From positions 2,108,001 to 2,172,000 of the forward strand of contig NZ_CP102277.1 of the NCBI RefSeq assembly GCF_025149785.1: 64,000 nt of DNA. The letters are read 5' to 3'. Within the stretch, counting starts at the first letter, position 1, and the number at the start of each line of letters is the position of its first letter. The DNA is from Coprococcus comes ATCC 27758. GTDB lineage: Bacteria; Bacillota; Clostridia; Lachnospirales; Lachnospiraceae. The notes beneath the pieces are model-generated. The model did no database searches, was not told the origin of the DNA, and saw only the letters and a list, made by a program, of their open reading frames with translations. Of the stretch, positions 29,649 through 39,299 are shown piece by piece. The position numbers were made by a program, and so were the translations under genes.

Positions 29649-30638
29649 TTACTTTTCCCGTTTGCTACTGTACTGCACCAGAAAGAGTTCCACCGAGAGG
29701 ATATCTCCCATCTTTCCGGTTTTTACATCTTCTTCCGTCTGTACACCGGCTTCTACGATCCCACGCAGCTCTTTCCTGGTAAATGCCTTCGCCTGTGCCC
29801 GGTACTTTCCTACCAGGAATGGCATGATTCCCACCTTGGCGGCAATCTCTTTTTGCGGAATCCCAGTACGGTCCATCTCTTTTACCTCCATCAGGATACG
29901 GAACTGTCTGGTCAGCAGGTAGAGGATCCGCATCGGCGGTTCCTTCAGTGTCAGAAGATCATAATAGTAATCCAGCGCTTTTTTCTGCTCTTTTGCTGCA
30001 ACTGCATCTACCATATCAAAAATATGGTTTCCGATCTGCGTAGTACAGATTTCATCAATATCTGCTGCCGTGATCTCCGTGTGATTCATGCAGTAACAGA
30101 ATAATTTTTCCAGCTCCTGCCCGAGATTCTCCATGTCATTACCAGTCTTTGCAAGCAGATAGCGCACTGCTGCCTCCGACATCTGAAGCTTCTCCTTTTT
30201 CGCCATCCCAAGGATCCAGCGGATCAGTGTCTTTTCATCCTGCCGCTTCAGTTCTACAATATGACCTTTCTCCTTGATCGCTTTGTAGAGCTTTCCTCTC
30301 TTATCCAGCTCTGATTCCACAAAGATCATATAAGTGGTCTCCGGCATGTTCTTCAGATATTCTGCCAGCTCCGGTGTCGCATTTTTCAGAAAACCGGTAT
30401 TTTCCAGAACGATCAGCCTGCGCTCTGCAAAAAAAGGTAAGGTCTCGGCAAGGTCGATAATCTCTTTCGGGTTCGTGTTCTTTCCCTCAAAATAACGATA
30501 ATTCATCGTGTCACCTTCCGGAACCATCGCTTTGACGAAACGGTTTTTATATAATTTTTTCAGATAAGCTTCTTCTCCGTACAGAAGATAAATCTGCTTA
30601 AACTGTCCTGTCTTTAAATCTTCATTCAAACTTTTCAT
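29649..30638 (-). CDS. holA: DNA polymerase III subunit delta
   Basis: 329 residues. N-terminal clamp-loader fold (IYLLYGEEAYLKKLYKNRF), middle domain with ETTYMIFVESELDKRGKLYK and the C-terminal collar domain (QIGNHIFDMVDAVAAKEQKKAL, LTLKEPPMRILYLLTRQFR). Opens the sliding clamp. Its ATG overlaps the comEC TGA (ATGA), showing translational coupling; the comEC-holA order is common in Firmicutes. Confidence 0.93.
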   Translation of the reverse strand: MKSLNEDLKTGQFKQIYLLYGEEAYLKKLYKNRFVKAMVPEGDTMNYRYFEGKNTNPKEIIDLAETLPFFAERRLIVLENTGFLKNATPELAEYLKNMPETTYMIFVESELDKRGKLYKAIKEKGHIVELKRQDEKTLIRWILGMAKKEKLQMSEAAVRYLLAKTGNDMENLGQELEKLFCYCMNHTEITAADIDEICTTQIGNHIFDMVDAVAAKEQKKALDYYYDLLTLKEPPMRILYLLTRQFRILMEVKEMDRTGIPQKEIAAKVGIMPFLVGKYRAQAKAFTRKELRGIVEAGVQTEEDVKTGKMGDILSVELFLVQYSSKREK

Positions 30639-32869
30639 GGACTTTGGATACCATATTTCCTTCCATCTGTATACATACTGACAGCACCTCTGTCTTTCGT
30701 ATTATATAGGCTTACGCCCCATTTTGCAAGTCTTTCCAGTGTTTCCGCATGCGGATGTCCATAACGGTTTTCTTTTCCGGATGAACAGAATGCTGCCCGT
30801 GGTCGGATCACTTCCAGAAGCTCTTCGCCGGTCGCATTTCTTGATCCGTGGTGTCCGACTTTCAGCAGATCATAACACGCCGGAAGTTCTCCTTTTTTCC
30901 GGAGATTCTTTATTCTCTCTGCCAACAGCTCTTCTCCGGTATTTTCCAGATCTCCGGTAAAAAGCATGGTAATTTTTCCATATTGCAGGTGAAGTACCAG
31001 AGAATTTTCATTTCCATTTTCAGATGGCTCACCTTCTCCAGGCCAGAGACAACGCATCTTCAATTTTCCAGACAGAAAAATAGTATCCATCTCCATTACC
31101 CGTACCTTCGTTCCTGCTTCTTCTGCCAGATTACATAATTTAATAAGCCTTTCATCCCAATATTTCTGTTCCGGAAAAATCAGATACTGGATTTCTACTC
31201 CATACTTTCTCCGTTCCAGAAGTTCTTCCACTGCATTTAAGTGATCCACATCCCCATGCGTCACCCACACATAATCCAGCCTCTTCACGCCCCGGAATTT
31301 TAAAAATGGTTCCAACCGGTATCTTCCTGCTGCATCTACCGAACTGCTTCCGCCGTCGATCAGGTAATTTTTTCCGTTTCCGTCCCGAAAGAAAAAACAG
31401 TCGCCCTGTCCCACATCCAGCATAGTCAGCTCCATCTGCCCTCGTTTCCACTTTGGGATCCCGAGCAGGATGAGCAGGATCCCAGCTGTCACAAGCTGTC
31501 TTACCACCTGTTTCCCGGTTTGTCCGCCCTCTTTCTTTTCCTTCCTTTTTCTCCACAAATAAAATAGAAGAACCCCATAATAACAGGCAATCTGCCAGAG
31601 CCGTGGTCTTCCCGGAATCCACCTTGCCCCCGGAAGTTCCAGGAGCAGACCGCTCCCTTTTTCATAAAAAAGCAAAATCCACTCTGTTATTTTCCAAAGT
31701 GCGCTCTGCATTATATCTCCTGCCCCACACGGAATCAGCATGACTGCCATCCCTGCACTCCCGCAAAGCAGAAGCACGGATGCCATCGGAATTACCAGAA
31801 GATTCCAGGCTGGCGCATACAGGCAGGTTTCATAATAGTGCCACAATGTAACTGGCAGCAGAAAAGACCAGAGCCTCACCGACATCCGGACACTGTCTGA
31901 AAATCTGCCTTTTTTATTTCCCGAACCAATCAGATAGATACCGAGAACCGCAGCAAAAGAAAGCTGGAACCCTGCCGTAAAAAGCCGCAACGGATTTGCC
32001 AGAAGCAAACCAATTTCCGCAATCCCAAGTGCCGTCAATCCATCGTATTCCCTTCCTGTCAGCTCTGCTCCCATCCGGATCAGAAACATGGCAAACGCCC
32101 GCAATGCCGAAACACTCATTCCAGTCATCACCACATAACTCCCAAGAAGCAGACTTCCCACTACACCGGCCTGTAAAATAGAAAATCCGGTTTTCCTAAG
32201 TCCCCGGTAAAGTCCGTTGCCCAAAAAAGAAATATGCAGACCGGATATAGCCAGCAGATGCCCGATCCCTGCCACCCGGTAAAGTTCTTTCACTTTCTCT
32301 TCTGTATAAAAAAAATCTCCCAAAAGAACCGCACACAAAATACCCCCTCGACGCTTTCCCATCTCTCTGCAGATCTCATCTGCGGTCCGGTTCCTAAACT
32401 GCCACAGCTTTTCCCGGAGGGAAGTCTTTTTCACCTGTTTTTCCAGAACCTTCCCTTTCCATAAGACTGCCTGGATATTCTGCTGCTTATAATAATTTTT
32501 CTGGTCAAAATTGCCCGGATTGGCCGCCGGATCAAAAAATCCCACATTGCCTTTAACCAGGATCCGCTGTCCGATTTCCGGACCATTTCCCTTTTCATCC
32601 AGATAGACAAGCATCCTCTCGTCAGCAACTGCTTTTCCATTCCCCATCTCTCTGATCTGTATTTTTTTCAGATACAGGATCAGTTTTTCTTCTTTTCTGG
32701 TTTTCTGATAAACCTCTCCTTCCACCATCACTTCTTCCGACTCTTTCCAGAGCTTCTCACACCTTGACACACCGAGTCTTCCAAAAATCTTTCCTCCCCC
32801 TGTCAGATACAGTACCAGAATCAGTCCTGCCAGAAGTATTCCGGCAAAACCAAGTCTTCGCTTGATCAA
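30635..32869 (-). CDS. comEC: DNA internalization channel ComEC/Rec2
   Basis: 744 residues. An N-terminal membrane segment plus a DUF4131-like region (to about 160) is followed by the multi-helix Competence domain (GIGHLLAISGLHISFLGNGLYRG, about 200-430). The C-terminal metallo-beta-lactamase domain begins near 480 (MLDVGQGDCFFF, THGDVDHLNAV, KVGHHGSRNATGE). Transports single-stranded DNA across the membrane; the lactamase domain may degrade the other strand. All zinc-ligand-type motifs are present. It lies 4 bp after the GerMN lipoprotein gene, and the comEA gene is three genes upstream. Confidence 0.93.
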   Translation of the reverse strand: MIKRRLGFAGILLAGLILVLYLTGGGKIFGRLGVSRCEKLWKESEEVMVEGEVYQKTRKEEKLILYLKKIQIREMGNGKAVADERMLVYLDEKGNGPEIGQRILVKGNVGFFDPAANPGNFDQKNYYKQQNIQAVLWKGKVLEKQVKKTSLREKLWQFRNRTADEICREMGKRRGGILCAVLLGDFFYTEEKVKELYRVAGIGHLLAISGLHISFLGNGLYRGLRKTGFSILQAGVVGSLLLGSYVVMTGMSVSALRAFAMFLIRMGAELTGREYDGLTALGIAEIGLLLANPLRLFTAGFQLSFAAVLGIYLIGSGNKKGRFSDSVRMSVRLWSFLLPVTLWHYYETCLYAPAWNLLVIPMASVLLLCGSAGMAVMLIPCGAGDIMQSALWKITEWILLFYEKGSGLLLELPGARWIPGRPRLWQIACYYGVLLFYLWRKRKEKKEGGQTGKQVVRQLVTAGILLILLGIPKWKRGQMELTMLDVGQGDCFFFRDGNGKNYLIDGGSSSVDAAGRYRLEPFLKFRGVKRLDYVWVTHGDVDHLNAVEELLERRKYGVEIQYLIFPEQKYWDERLIKLCNLAEEAGTKVRVMEMDTIFLSGKLKMRCLWPGEGEPSENGNENSLVLHLQYGKITMLFTGDLENTGEELLAERIKNLRKKGELPACYDLLKVGHHGSRNATGEELLEVIRPRAAFCSSGKENRYGHPHAETLERLAKWGVSLYNTKDRGAVSMYTDGRKYGIQSP

Positions 32870-32873
32870 CCGA

Positions 32874-33809
32874 TCAATCCTCCTTTATCATTTCCTGGTT
32901 TCTGCTCAGAGGTTCATCCAGCTTTATACTCTCCTGATATACAATACTGCTGTCTCCGTTGATTGAAATCTGTACTTCAGAGACATTTCCACCATCGATC
33001 ACTGAATTTACGATGGAATAGATCACCGTCTCCGGACTGACTCCCGGAGCAATGTTCCGAAGTCCTTCATCAAAATTCAGATAGCAGATATGATCTTTGA
33101 TCGACACACCCAGCAGCTTTGTTCCTTTTGGTATGGTAGCAAGCAGTCTGTTATTGGATGGTCCTCGCATCAGCTGTTCCACTACAACCCGTTCCTTCGA
33201 CTCATTGCTGTTATACCGCACCGTATCCTCTTCCTTTTGCAGCTTTTCTCCAGATGAATCTGCATAATACAGCGTAAGCTTCATCTCCTGGAAAGAGTTA
33301 ATAGAAGAGCCTGTGTTCTGTACAAAATCTTCTGCCTGCTGGTATCCATAAGTATTCCCTTTTTTATCCGTAAGTGGCGTTCCATCTACACAGATCATCA
33401 CCAGATCCACTCCATCGATCTGCGTCAGTGAACGGACAAGCGCTGCCCTGCACAGAACCTCTCTTACCGTATCCATCTTTCCGTAAGCAGCATTATAGTA
33501 CAGGATCAGCTTTTCATCCTCCAGAGTGTATCTCTCCAGTTTTACCTTTTTCGGCAATGCCGCCTGTGCCTTCACCTCGTCATCACACTTCTGCAGCGCA
33601 GACAGCATTCCTTTTACTTCTTCGTCCACCGACTTTCCTGTTCCATCGTAGTCCTTCGGAACCAACGCCGTTCCGCTCTGGTTAATCTGGTAAATCGTGT
33701 ATTTTGCATCTGCTTTCTGCTCCTTTTTTCTGCATCCCACAATGCTTGTAAGAAGACACATTGCAAGAAGAATGCTTATGATCTGGTAAATTTTTTTCAT
33801 TCTTCTCAT
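32874..33809 (-). CDS. GerMN-domain lipoprotein
   Basis: About 311 residues. N-terminal signal with lipobox TSIVGC (Cys near 26), predicted as a membrane-anchored lipoprotein. Two GerMN-like repeats follow (about 75-175 with ITLYYNAAYG-like ILYYNAAYGKMDTVREVL, and 178-300 with LTLYYADSSG ... VVEQLMRGPSNN ... VSIKDHICYLNFDEGL). GerMN domains occur in GerM and in LpqB-type proteins that accompany sensor kinases. The first ATG (33809) overlaps the kinase stop as ATGA; ATG 33800 is an alternative. Located in the operon directly after the kinase, so it may modulate its sensing; that is inference. Confidence 0.82.
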   Translation of the reverse strand: MRRMKKIYQIISILLAMCLLTSIVGCRKKEQKADAKYTIYQINQSGTALVPKDYDGTGKSVDEEVKGMLSALQKCDDEVKAQAALPKKVKLERYTLEDEKLILYYNAAYGKMDTVREVLCRAALVRSLTQIDGVDLVMICVDGTPLTDKKGNTYGYQQAEDFVQNTGSSINSFQEMKLTLYYADSSGEKLQKEEDTVRYNSNESKERVVVEQLMRGPSNNRLLATIPKGTKLLGVSIKDHICYLNFDEGLRNIAPGVSPETVIYSIVNSVIDGGNVSEVQISINGDSSIVYQESIKLDEPLSRNQEMIKED

Positions 33810-35287
33810 CCTTCCCTCTTGATATAAGTAAGCGGGATCCGGACTGTAAATGTCGTTCCCTCTCCCGGTTCACTGTAGACCTTGATCGCACCGCGGTGCA
33901 TGACAACCGCATTTCTTGCAATCGAAAGCCCAAGACCGGTTCCGCCGATCTCACGAGAATGGGATTTGTCCACACGGAAAAATCGCTCGAATATATGATC
34001 CGTATCTTCTTTCGGAATCCCGATTCCAGAATCCGCAACCTTCAGATAAAAATACTTATGATCCGCATTTAAAGACACGTGTACCCATCCGTTCTCTTTA
34101 TTGTACTTGATCGCATTTTCCACCAGATTCGTGATCACAAGTGCAATCTTTACCTCATCAATCTCCGCTGTCACCGGACGAAAACTCTCAAATACCAGCT
34201 CAATATTACTTTTTGCCGCAAGTGGCTGTAATCTTTTGAGAATCCGTTCTACCAGTTCATTAACATCCTGACTCTTAATATTTAAGTTTGCACCCTTCTT
34301 ATCTAGTTTTACAAGATCCAGAAGGTCATTGATGATCTTATTCTCCCGCTCGATTTCTTCGGACAAATCACCCATGAATTCCCGGTAAATCTCCGTCGGT
34401 GCATCCGGCTGCATCAGCAGTGAATCCGCCAGCACCTTCATAGAGGTCAACGGTGTCTTCAACTCATGGGATACATTTGCCACGAACTCTTCTCTCGATG
34501 CATCCAGTACTTTATAGCGGTCCCACAGCTTATTAAATGCATTGGAAATCCGTTCCGTTTCATCGTAAGCATTTTCATGGAGATAATTATCTCCATAGCC
34601 TCCTGCCATCTCCTCGATCGATTGAGACATCCTTTTCAGCGGCCTTACAAGCAGCATACCGATGATTGCTGCTAAAAAGATCCCGATAATACTGATTGCA
34701 ACCGTTGCAATTCTTGCCTTTGACTGCAATGCCTCTACATTGTCACGCAGACTGTCTGTAGAAACACTGACCAGAATCATTCCTTTTACCGGCTCTTCCC
34801 CTTTTTTGACCGGGACTGCCACTTCAATGTACCGGCTCTTTCTGTCATAACTTGCCGGCTTCTCGCCGCGGAAGCATTTGACTACATCCTCGGAAATGAT
34901 CGTCTTTCCCTCCTCCAGATCATAGGTATCTTCCACAATCCGGAATTCATCATCAATAACAAGCACTCTTCCATTGTAAATATTGGATAACTGTGATAGT
35001 TCTGTATCGATCACATCAGAAACTCCCGTTTTCAGATAATCAGAATTGACCAGCTGATTACTCAGAATCGTACACTGGTTTTGAATCTCTGCTGTGCGCA
35101 CGGATACGGTTCTCTGATCATAGCTTTGCAGAATCGCATTCATCAGGATCACACTGGATAATATGACAAATACGCTCAGGATCACCGTTACCCGCACTTG
35201 CAGACTTTTTATGAATTTTGGTACAAAAAATTTAACCCCTGAAATAATAGCCAACTCCCCACTTTGTGTAAACGTATTTCGGATCAC
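33806..35287 (-). CDS. Membrane sensor histidine kinase
   Basis: Up to 493 residues. First helix about 30-52, extracytoplasmic sensing domain about 55-190 with a PDC/CACHE-like pattern, second helix about 193-212, HAMP 213-265, HisKA with phospho-His in NVSHELKTPLTSM (near 274), and HATPase with N-box NLVENAIKYN, G1 DSGIGIP and G2 GTGLGLSI. WalK/PhoR-like architecture. The frame starts at a GTG overlapping the response regulator gene by 56 bp; a downstream start close to that gene's TAA (for example a TTG after GGGGAG) is possible. Paired with the adjacent OmpR-type regulator. Confidence 0.92.
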   Translation of the reverse strand: MIRNTFTQSGELAIISGVKFFVPKFIKSLQVRVTVILSVFVILSSVILMNAILQSYDQRTVSVRTAEIQNQCTILSNQLVNSDYLKTGVSDVIDTELSQLSNIYNGRVLVIDDEFRIVEDTYDLEEGKTIISEDVVKCFRGEKPASYDRKSRYIEVAVPVKKGEEPVKGMILVSVSTDSLRDNVEALQSKARIATVAISIIGIFLAAIIGMLLVRPLKRMSQSIEEMAGGYGDNYLHENAYDETERISNAFNKLWDRYKVLDASREEFVANVSHELKTPLTSMKVLADSLLMQPDAPTEIYREFMGDLSEEIERENKIINDLLDLVKLDKKGANLNIKSQDVNELVERILKRLQPLAAKSNIELVFESFRPVTAEIDEVKIALVITNLVENAIKYNKENGWVHVSLNADHKYFYLKVADSGIGIPKEDTDHIFERFFRVDKSHSREIGGTGLGLSIARNAVVMHRGAIKVYSEPGEGTTFTVRIPLTYIKREG

Positions 35288-35921
35288 TTGGATTTACTTC
35301 AATCTTCTCGCGCAGTCGTCTGATATGTACATCTACCGTTCTTGCATCTCCCGGATACTCATATCCCCAGACAATATTCAAAAGACTTTCCCTGCTGTAA
35401 ACCTTATTCGGATTCATTGCAAGAAGCTCCAGAAGATCAAATTCTTTTGCGGTAAGATTCAGTTCCCTGTCCCCGGAAAAAACTCTCCGGCTTTCACAGT
35501 CGATCTTCAGATCTCCCTTTACCACAACTTTACCGCTCGCGCTCATCCCATCTTTTTTAGCGACCCTGCGCATGATTGCCTTCATTCTGGCCTTAACCTC
35601 AAGAATGTTGAACGGCTTTGTGATGTAATCATCTGCGCCATATTCCAACCCGAGGATCTTGTCCATATCCTCGCCCTTCGCAGTGAGCATGATGACCGGT
35701 ACATCTGAGAAATCACGGATCTGTCTGCATACTTCAAATCCATCGTATTTTGGAAGCATGACATCCAGAAGAATCATATCATACTCTTTTCTTTTTACCA
35801 TCTCAAGTGCTTCCTCACCGTCGTATGCGCAGTCAACTTCCATATCATCCTGTTCCAGGCTGAATCTCAGTCCTTTCACGATCAGCTTTTCATCATCTAC
35901 TACCAATACTTTTCTGCCCAT
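35232..35921 (-). CDS. OmpR/PhoB-family response regulator
   Basis: About 229 residues. Receiver domain 1-115 with acidic pair DDE, phospho-Asp in MILLDVMLP (near 52) and Lys in MLTAKGED; winged-helix effector domain 130-229 (LNLTAKEFDLLELLAMNPNKVYSRESLL). ATG at 35921 has GAGGAG 8 nt upstream and is preferred over the GTG at 35930. Cognate partner of the following kinase. Its targets are unknown; position between comEA and comEC suggests cotranscription with competence genes, not necessarily control of them. Confidence 0.94.
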   Translation of the reverse strand: MGRKVLVVDDEKLIVKGLRFSLEQDDMEVDCAYDGEEALEMVKRKEYDMILLDVMLPKYDGFEVCRQIRDFSDVPVIMLTAKGEDMDKILGLEYGADDYITKPFNILEVKARMKAIMRRVAKKDGMSASGKVVVKGDLKIDCESRRVFSGDRELNLTAKEFDLLELLAMNPNKVYSRESLLNIVWGYEYPGDARTVDVHIRRLREKIEVNPSDPKYVYTKWGVGYYFRG

Positions 35922-35934
35922 CTTGCGCACTCCT

Positions 35935-36597
35935 CTACTCTACCGTTATCTGCTCCCGGATCTTCTGAAAGATTCCTTCCTTGATCCCGTCCACTTTCTT
36001 CAGATCCTCTATCTTCCTGAATCCACCGTTTGTCTCTCTATAAGCAATAATTGCTTCCGCGCGGGACTCGCCAATCCCGCTTAAGCTTAAAAGTTCAGCC
36101 TTTGTCGCGGTGTTCAGGTTTATTATTCCTGTGTCTTTTCCCATCCCGGCATCTGCCATATCCGATGGTGAATCTTCTTCTTTCAAAGTCTGTTCTTCTT
36201 CTCTGGATGGCACATAAATCCTTTGTCCATCTGTCAGATGTGCTGCCTGATTCAGATAAACCTGTCCTGCTGCCTCCGTCAGACCTCCCGCTGCTTCTAT
36301 GGCATGCGTGATGCGGTCTCCTTCCTGCAGTTCATATACACCGGGTGATGCCACCTCGCCACATACATACACCCAGATCGAACCTTCTTTTTCTTCACCA
36401 CCCGGATCTGCTTTTTCCTTATCCGGCTTTTCTTCGGCAGCCTTTGATTCTGCCTCGTTTTTCTTATCCCCGGCATCCGCTTCTGCAGCAGCCACACTGG
36501 TAAAGGTCTCTTCTTTTTCATGGCATGCTGACAGCATACAGCTGATTCCAAGGAAAATTCCACATATTTGATATAAAATCTGTCTTCTTTTCCGCAT
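35935..36597 (-). CDS. comEA: ComEA-like DNA-binding lipoprotein
   Basis: About 220 residues. Signal peptide with lipobox-like MLSAC (Cys near 25), then an acidic Ala/Lys/Glu linker to about 72, an SLBB domain (IWVYVCGEVASPGVYEL ... ITHAIEAAGG ... GQRIYVPS, about 75-140) and two helix-hairpin-helix motifs at the C-terminus (INLNTATKAELLSLSGIGESRAEAIIAYR, about 158-215). ComEA binds incoming DNA and passes it to ComEC. Bacillus ComEA has a membrane helix; here anchoring looks to be by lipid. ATG at 36597 has AAGGAG; the upstream frame to 36639 is not needed. Confidence 0.88.
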   Translation of the reverse strand: MRKRRQILYQICGIFLGISCMLSACHEKEETFTSVAAAEADAGDKKNEAESKAAEEKPDKEKADPGGEEKEGSIWVYVCGEVASPGVYELQEGDRITHAIEAAGGLTEAAGQVYLNQAAHLTDGQRIYVPSREEEQTLKEEDSPSDMADAGMGKDTGIINLNTATKAELLSLSGIGESRAEAIIAYRETNGGFRKIEDLKKVDGIKEGIFQKIREQITVE

Positions 36598-36678
36598 ACA
36601 TACTCCTTTTCCGCAGAGCATGTCCCCTCGTACTTCCAAGACATGATTATTGTAACGAATTTTTTTCCAAAAGACAAC

Positions 36679-37110
36679 CTATTTCCACTGAAAAATTGTC
36701 GTGCCGATCAGAGCGATCCCCATACCGATCACTTTTCTCCAGGAAAATGGCTCTTTTTCCACACCAAATAATCCCACCAGTTCAATCAGATACGCTACAA
36801 TAAGCTGAGACATAACGATCAGAAGTGCCGCCTTTGCAGGCCCGAGCTGCGCCATACTTTTGATCACGGTCCAAGTGATCCCTGCTCCGATCACACCGCC
36901 AAGCAGCATATATTTAGGCTGCACCTCTCCTATCGTGGCAATACTGTCCCTTCCCATGATCAGCCACATTACCAGGCAGATGGCAAATGCACTAAGCTGC
37001 ACCCAGGCATTACTCACCCACATTCCTGTCGTCTTTGTTACCTGTGTGTTAAATACCCCCTGCACACTCATCAGCGCTCCCGACAGCAGGGCAATAAAAA
37101 ATCCGGTCAT
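36679..37110 (-). CDS. DUF606-type (DMT superfamily) small transporter
   Basis: 143 residues with five predicted helices, matching the half-size DMT proteins of the DUF606 group (MTGFFIALLSGALMSVQGVFN and GPAKAALLIVMSQLIVAYLIE). Probably works as a dimer exporting or importing small metabolites; substrate unknown. GGAGG ribosome site. Lies between argD and comEA on the same strand but is not obviously part of either unit. Confidence 0.82.
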   Translation of the reverse strand: MTGFFIALLSGALMSVQGVFNTQVTKTTGMWVSNAWVQLSAFAICLVMWLIMGRDSIATIGEVQPKYMLLGGVIGAGITWTVIKSMAQLGPAKAALLIVMSQLIVAYLIELVGLFGVEKEPFSWRKVIGMGIALIGTTIFQWK

Positions 37111-37188
37111 CTTTCATACCTCCTTTTCTTCTGAAAGTATATCCGATGACCGGCTCTTTTATTCTCTTATTTTTATCAGGCACCGACT

Positions 37189-38370
37189 TTATGCAAGTGC
37201 TTTTTTCAGGATCTCTACCATCTCATCTACCTGTTCTTTACCGATAACAAGCGGTGGGATCATTCGGATCACATCTGTTCCAGCTCCGATGATCAGAAGT
37301 CCTTCTTCCAACGCTTTGGCTGTCACTTCACCCAGCGGCTTGGTGATCTGAAGTCCCTGGATCAATCCTCTTCCCTTTACTTTAACGGCTGCATCGCAGG
37401 TATCCACGATTTCCTGCAGTTTCTGTGTCAGATATGGTGCGATTTCATTGACATGATCGAGCATATGCTCTTTTTCAAAGATCTCAATAGTCTTGCTGAC
37501 CGCTGCACAGCAAAGTGGGTTTCCACCATATGTAGTTCCGTGATCTCCCGGTACCAGCGAATTATCTGCAACTTCTTTTGTCATCGCAAATGCGCCGACC
37601 GGAACACCGCTTCCGATTGCTTTCGCCATTGTCATGATATCCGGTGTGATTCCCATCTGCTGCCATGCAAACCATGCACCGCTTCTTCCCATACCACACT
37701 GTACTTCATCGCAGATCATCAGGATTCCGTTCTCATCACAGATCTTACGGATTCCCTGCATAAATTCTTTTGTCGCTGCGTTGATTCCGCCTTCACCCTG
37801 GATTGTTTCCAGAATGATCGCGCAGGTCTTATCATTTACCAGTGCTTTTACACTGTCAAGATCATTGTAGATTGCAAAATGTACACCAGGCATAACCGGT
37901 TCAAATGGCTCTCTGTATTCTTTGTGTCCGGTAAGTGCTACCGCACCCATACTTCTGCCGTGGAATGAATTCTCCATTGCAATAAATTCATAACGTCCGG
38001 TTTTTTTTGTGTACGCATATTTTCTTGCAGTTTTGATCGCACCTTCGATTGCTTCTCCACCACTGTTTGTGAAGAATACCTTGTACATACCGGTGATCTT
38101 TTTCAGATCTTCTCCTGCTTTACCGCAGGTTGTATTATAATACAGGTTTGATGTATGGATCATCTTGTCAATCTGAGCCTTTAATGCATCATTAAATTCC
38201 TTGTTGTTATATCCCAGAGAAGATACTGCATATCCTGCTGAAAAATCCAGATATTTCTTTCCTTCCGGATCATAGAGGTATGCGCCGTCTCCATGGTCCA
38301 ATACAACCGGATAACGGTTATAAGTTTTTAAAATCGCGTCGTCCTCTTCCTGCATATACTGATTTGCCAT
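37189..38370 (-). CDS. argD: Acetylornithine aminotransferase
   Basis: 393 residues, class III PLP aminotransferase. Signature LMICDEVQCGMGRSGAWFAWQQMGI (shown in part: ICDEVQCGMGRSG) and the PLP lysine in TMAKAIGSGVPVGAF. FFTNSGGEAIEGAIKTAR near 105 binds the cofactor phosphate. Converts N-acetylglutamate semialdehyde to N-acetylornithine. Last gene of argC-GNAT-argJ-argB-argD. Confidence 0.95.
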   Translation of the reverse strand: MANQYMQEEDDAILKTYNRYPVVLDHGDGAYLYDPEGKKYLDFSAGYAVSSLGYNNKEFNDALKAQIDKMIHTSNLYYNTTCGKAGEDLKKITGMYKVFFTNSGGEAIEGAIKTARKYAYTKKTGRYEFIAMENSFHGRSMGAVALTGHKEYREPFEPVMPGVHFAIYNDLDSVKALVNDKTCAIILETIQGEGGINAATKEFMQGIRKICDENGILMICDEVQCGMGRSGAWFAWQQMGITPDIMTMAKAIGSGVPVGAFAMTKEVADNSLVPGDHGTTYGGNPLCCAAVSKTIEIFEKEHMLDHVNEIAPYLTQKLQEIVDTCDAAVKVKGRGLIQGLQITKPLGEVTAKALEEGLLIIGAGTDVIRMIPPLVIGKEQVDEMVEILKKALA

Positions 38371-38399
38371 AAGAATTACCTTCTTTCTTTGTCTTCCCT

Positions 38400-39287
38400 T
38401 TAATCTTCTTCACCGTTTCTTAAAATTGCAGTTCCGATACCTTTCTTCGTGAAAATCTCAAGAAGCAGGCAGTGCGGAATTCTTCCATCCAGAATATGGA
38501 CTCTGGACACTCCGTTTTCAATCGCTCCTACACAGTTCTGCAGTTTCGGGATCATTCCTCCGGAAATTGCTCCGCTTTCGATCAGTTCATTCGCCTGATC
38601 TACAGTAAGAGCTGTGATCAGAGAAGATTTATCCTCGTAGTCTCTGTATACCCCTTCAATATCAGAGAGGAACGCAAGCTTCTCAGCATGAACCGCTTTT
38701 GCGATCGAATAAGCTGCATCATCCGCATTGATATTATAAGTGTTGTAATCATCATCGATTCCAACCGGGCATACGATCGGGAGAAAATCTTTATCCAGAA
38801 GATCCAGAAGAACCTCTGCATTGACCTTCTTGATATCTCCTACAAATCCAACGTCCTGTCCTGTCATTGAAAGCTTTTTATCAACTCTTAAAAGTCCGCC
38901 GTCTTTTCCACTGACACCGATAGCACGGACACCAAGTTCTTCGACCATACGAACCAGATTTTTATTAACCTTGTTCAGTACCATCTCTGCAATTTCCATG
39001 GTCTCTGCGTCCGTCACACGAAGTCCGTCGATGAATTTCGGCTCCATTCCGGCTTTACTTACCCATTTACTGATCTCTTTTCCACCGCCATGAACGATGA
39101 TCGGTTTGAATCCAACCAATTTCAAGAATGTAACATCCTTGATGACATTTTTCTGGAGTTCTTCGTCCAGCATTGCACTTCCACCGTATTTTACAACGAT
39201 GATCTTACGGTTGAAACGCTGAATATAAGTAAGCGCCTCAATCAGAACTTCTGCTTTGTCCAGATACTGCTGCATATCCTGATCCAT
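38400..39287 (-). CDS. argB: Acetylglutamate kinase
   Basis: 295 residues, amino acid kinase fold: [10 protein letters not shown] near 30, [10 protein letters not shown] near 63, and [11 protein letters not shown] near 205. Phosphorylates N-acetylglutamate, usually the arginine-feedback step when ArgJ recycles acetyl groups. The N-terminal helix ([19 protein letters not shown]) is the type associated with the arginine-sensitive hexamer. GGAGG ribosome site; 12 bp after argJ. Confidence 0.96.
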   Translation of the reverse strand: MDQDMQQYLDKAEVLIEALTYIQRFNRKIIVVKYGGSAMLDEELQKNVIKDVTFLKLVGFKPIIVHGGGKEISKWVSKAGMEPKFIDGLRVTDAETMEIAEMVLNKVNKNLVRMVEELGVRAIGVSGKDGGLLRVDKKLSMTGQDVGFVGDIKKVNAEVLLDLLDKDFLPIVCPVGIDDDYNTYNINADDAAYSIAKAVHAEKLAFLSDIEGVYRDYEDKSSLITALTVDQANELIESGAISGGMIPKLQNCVGAIENGVSRVHILDGRIPHCLLLEIFTKKGIGTAILRNGEED

Positions 39288-39299
39288 TTTGCTTACCTC

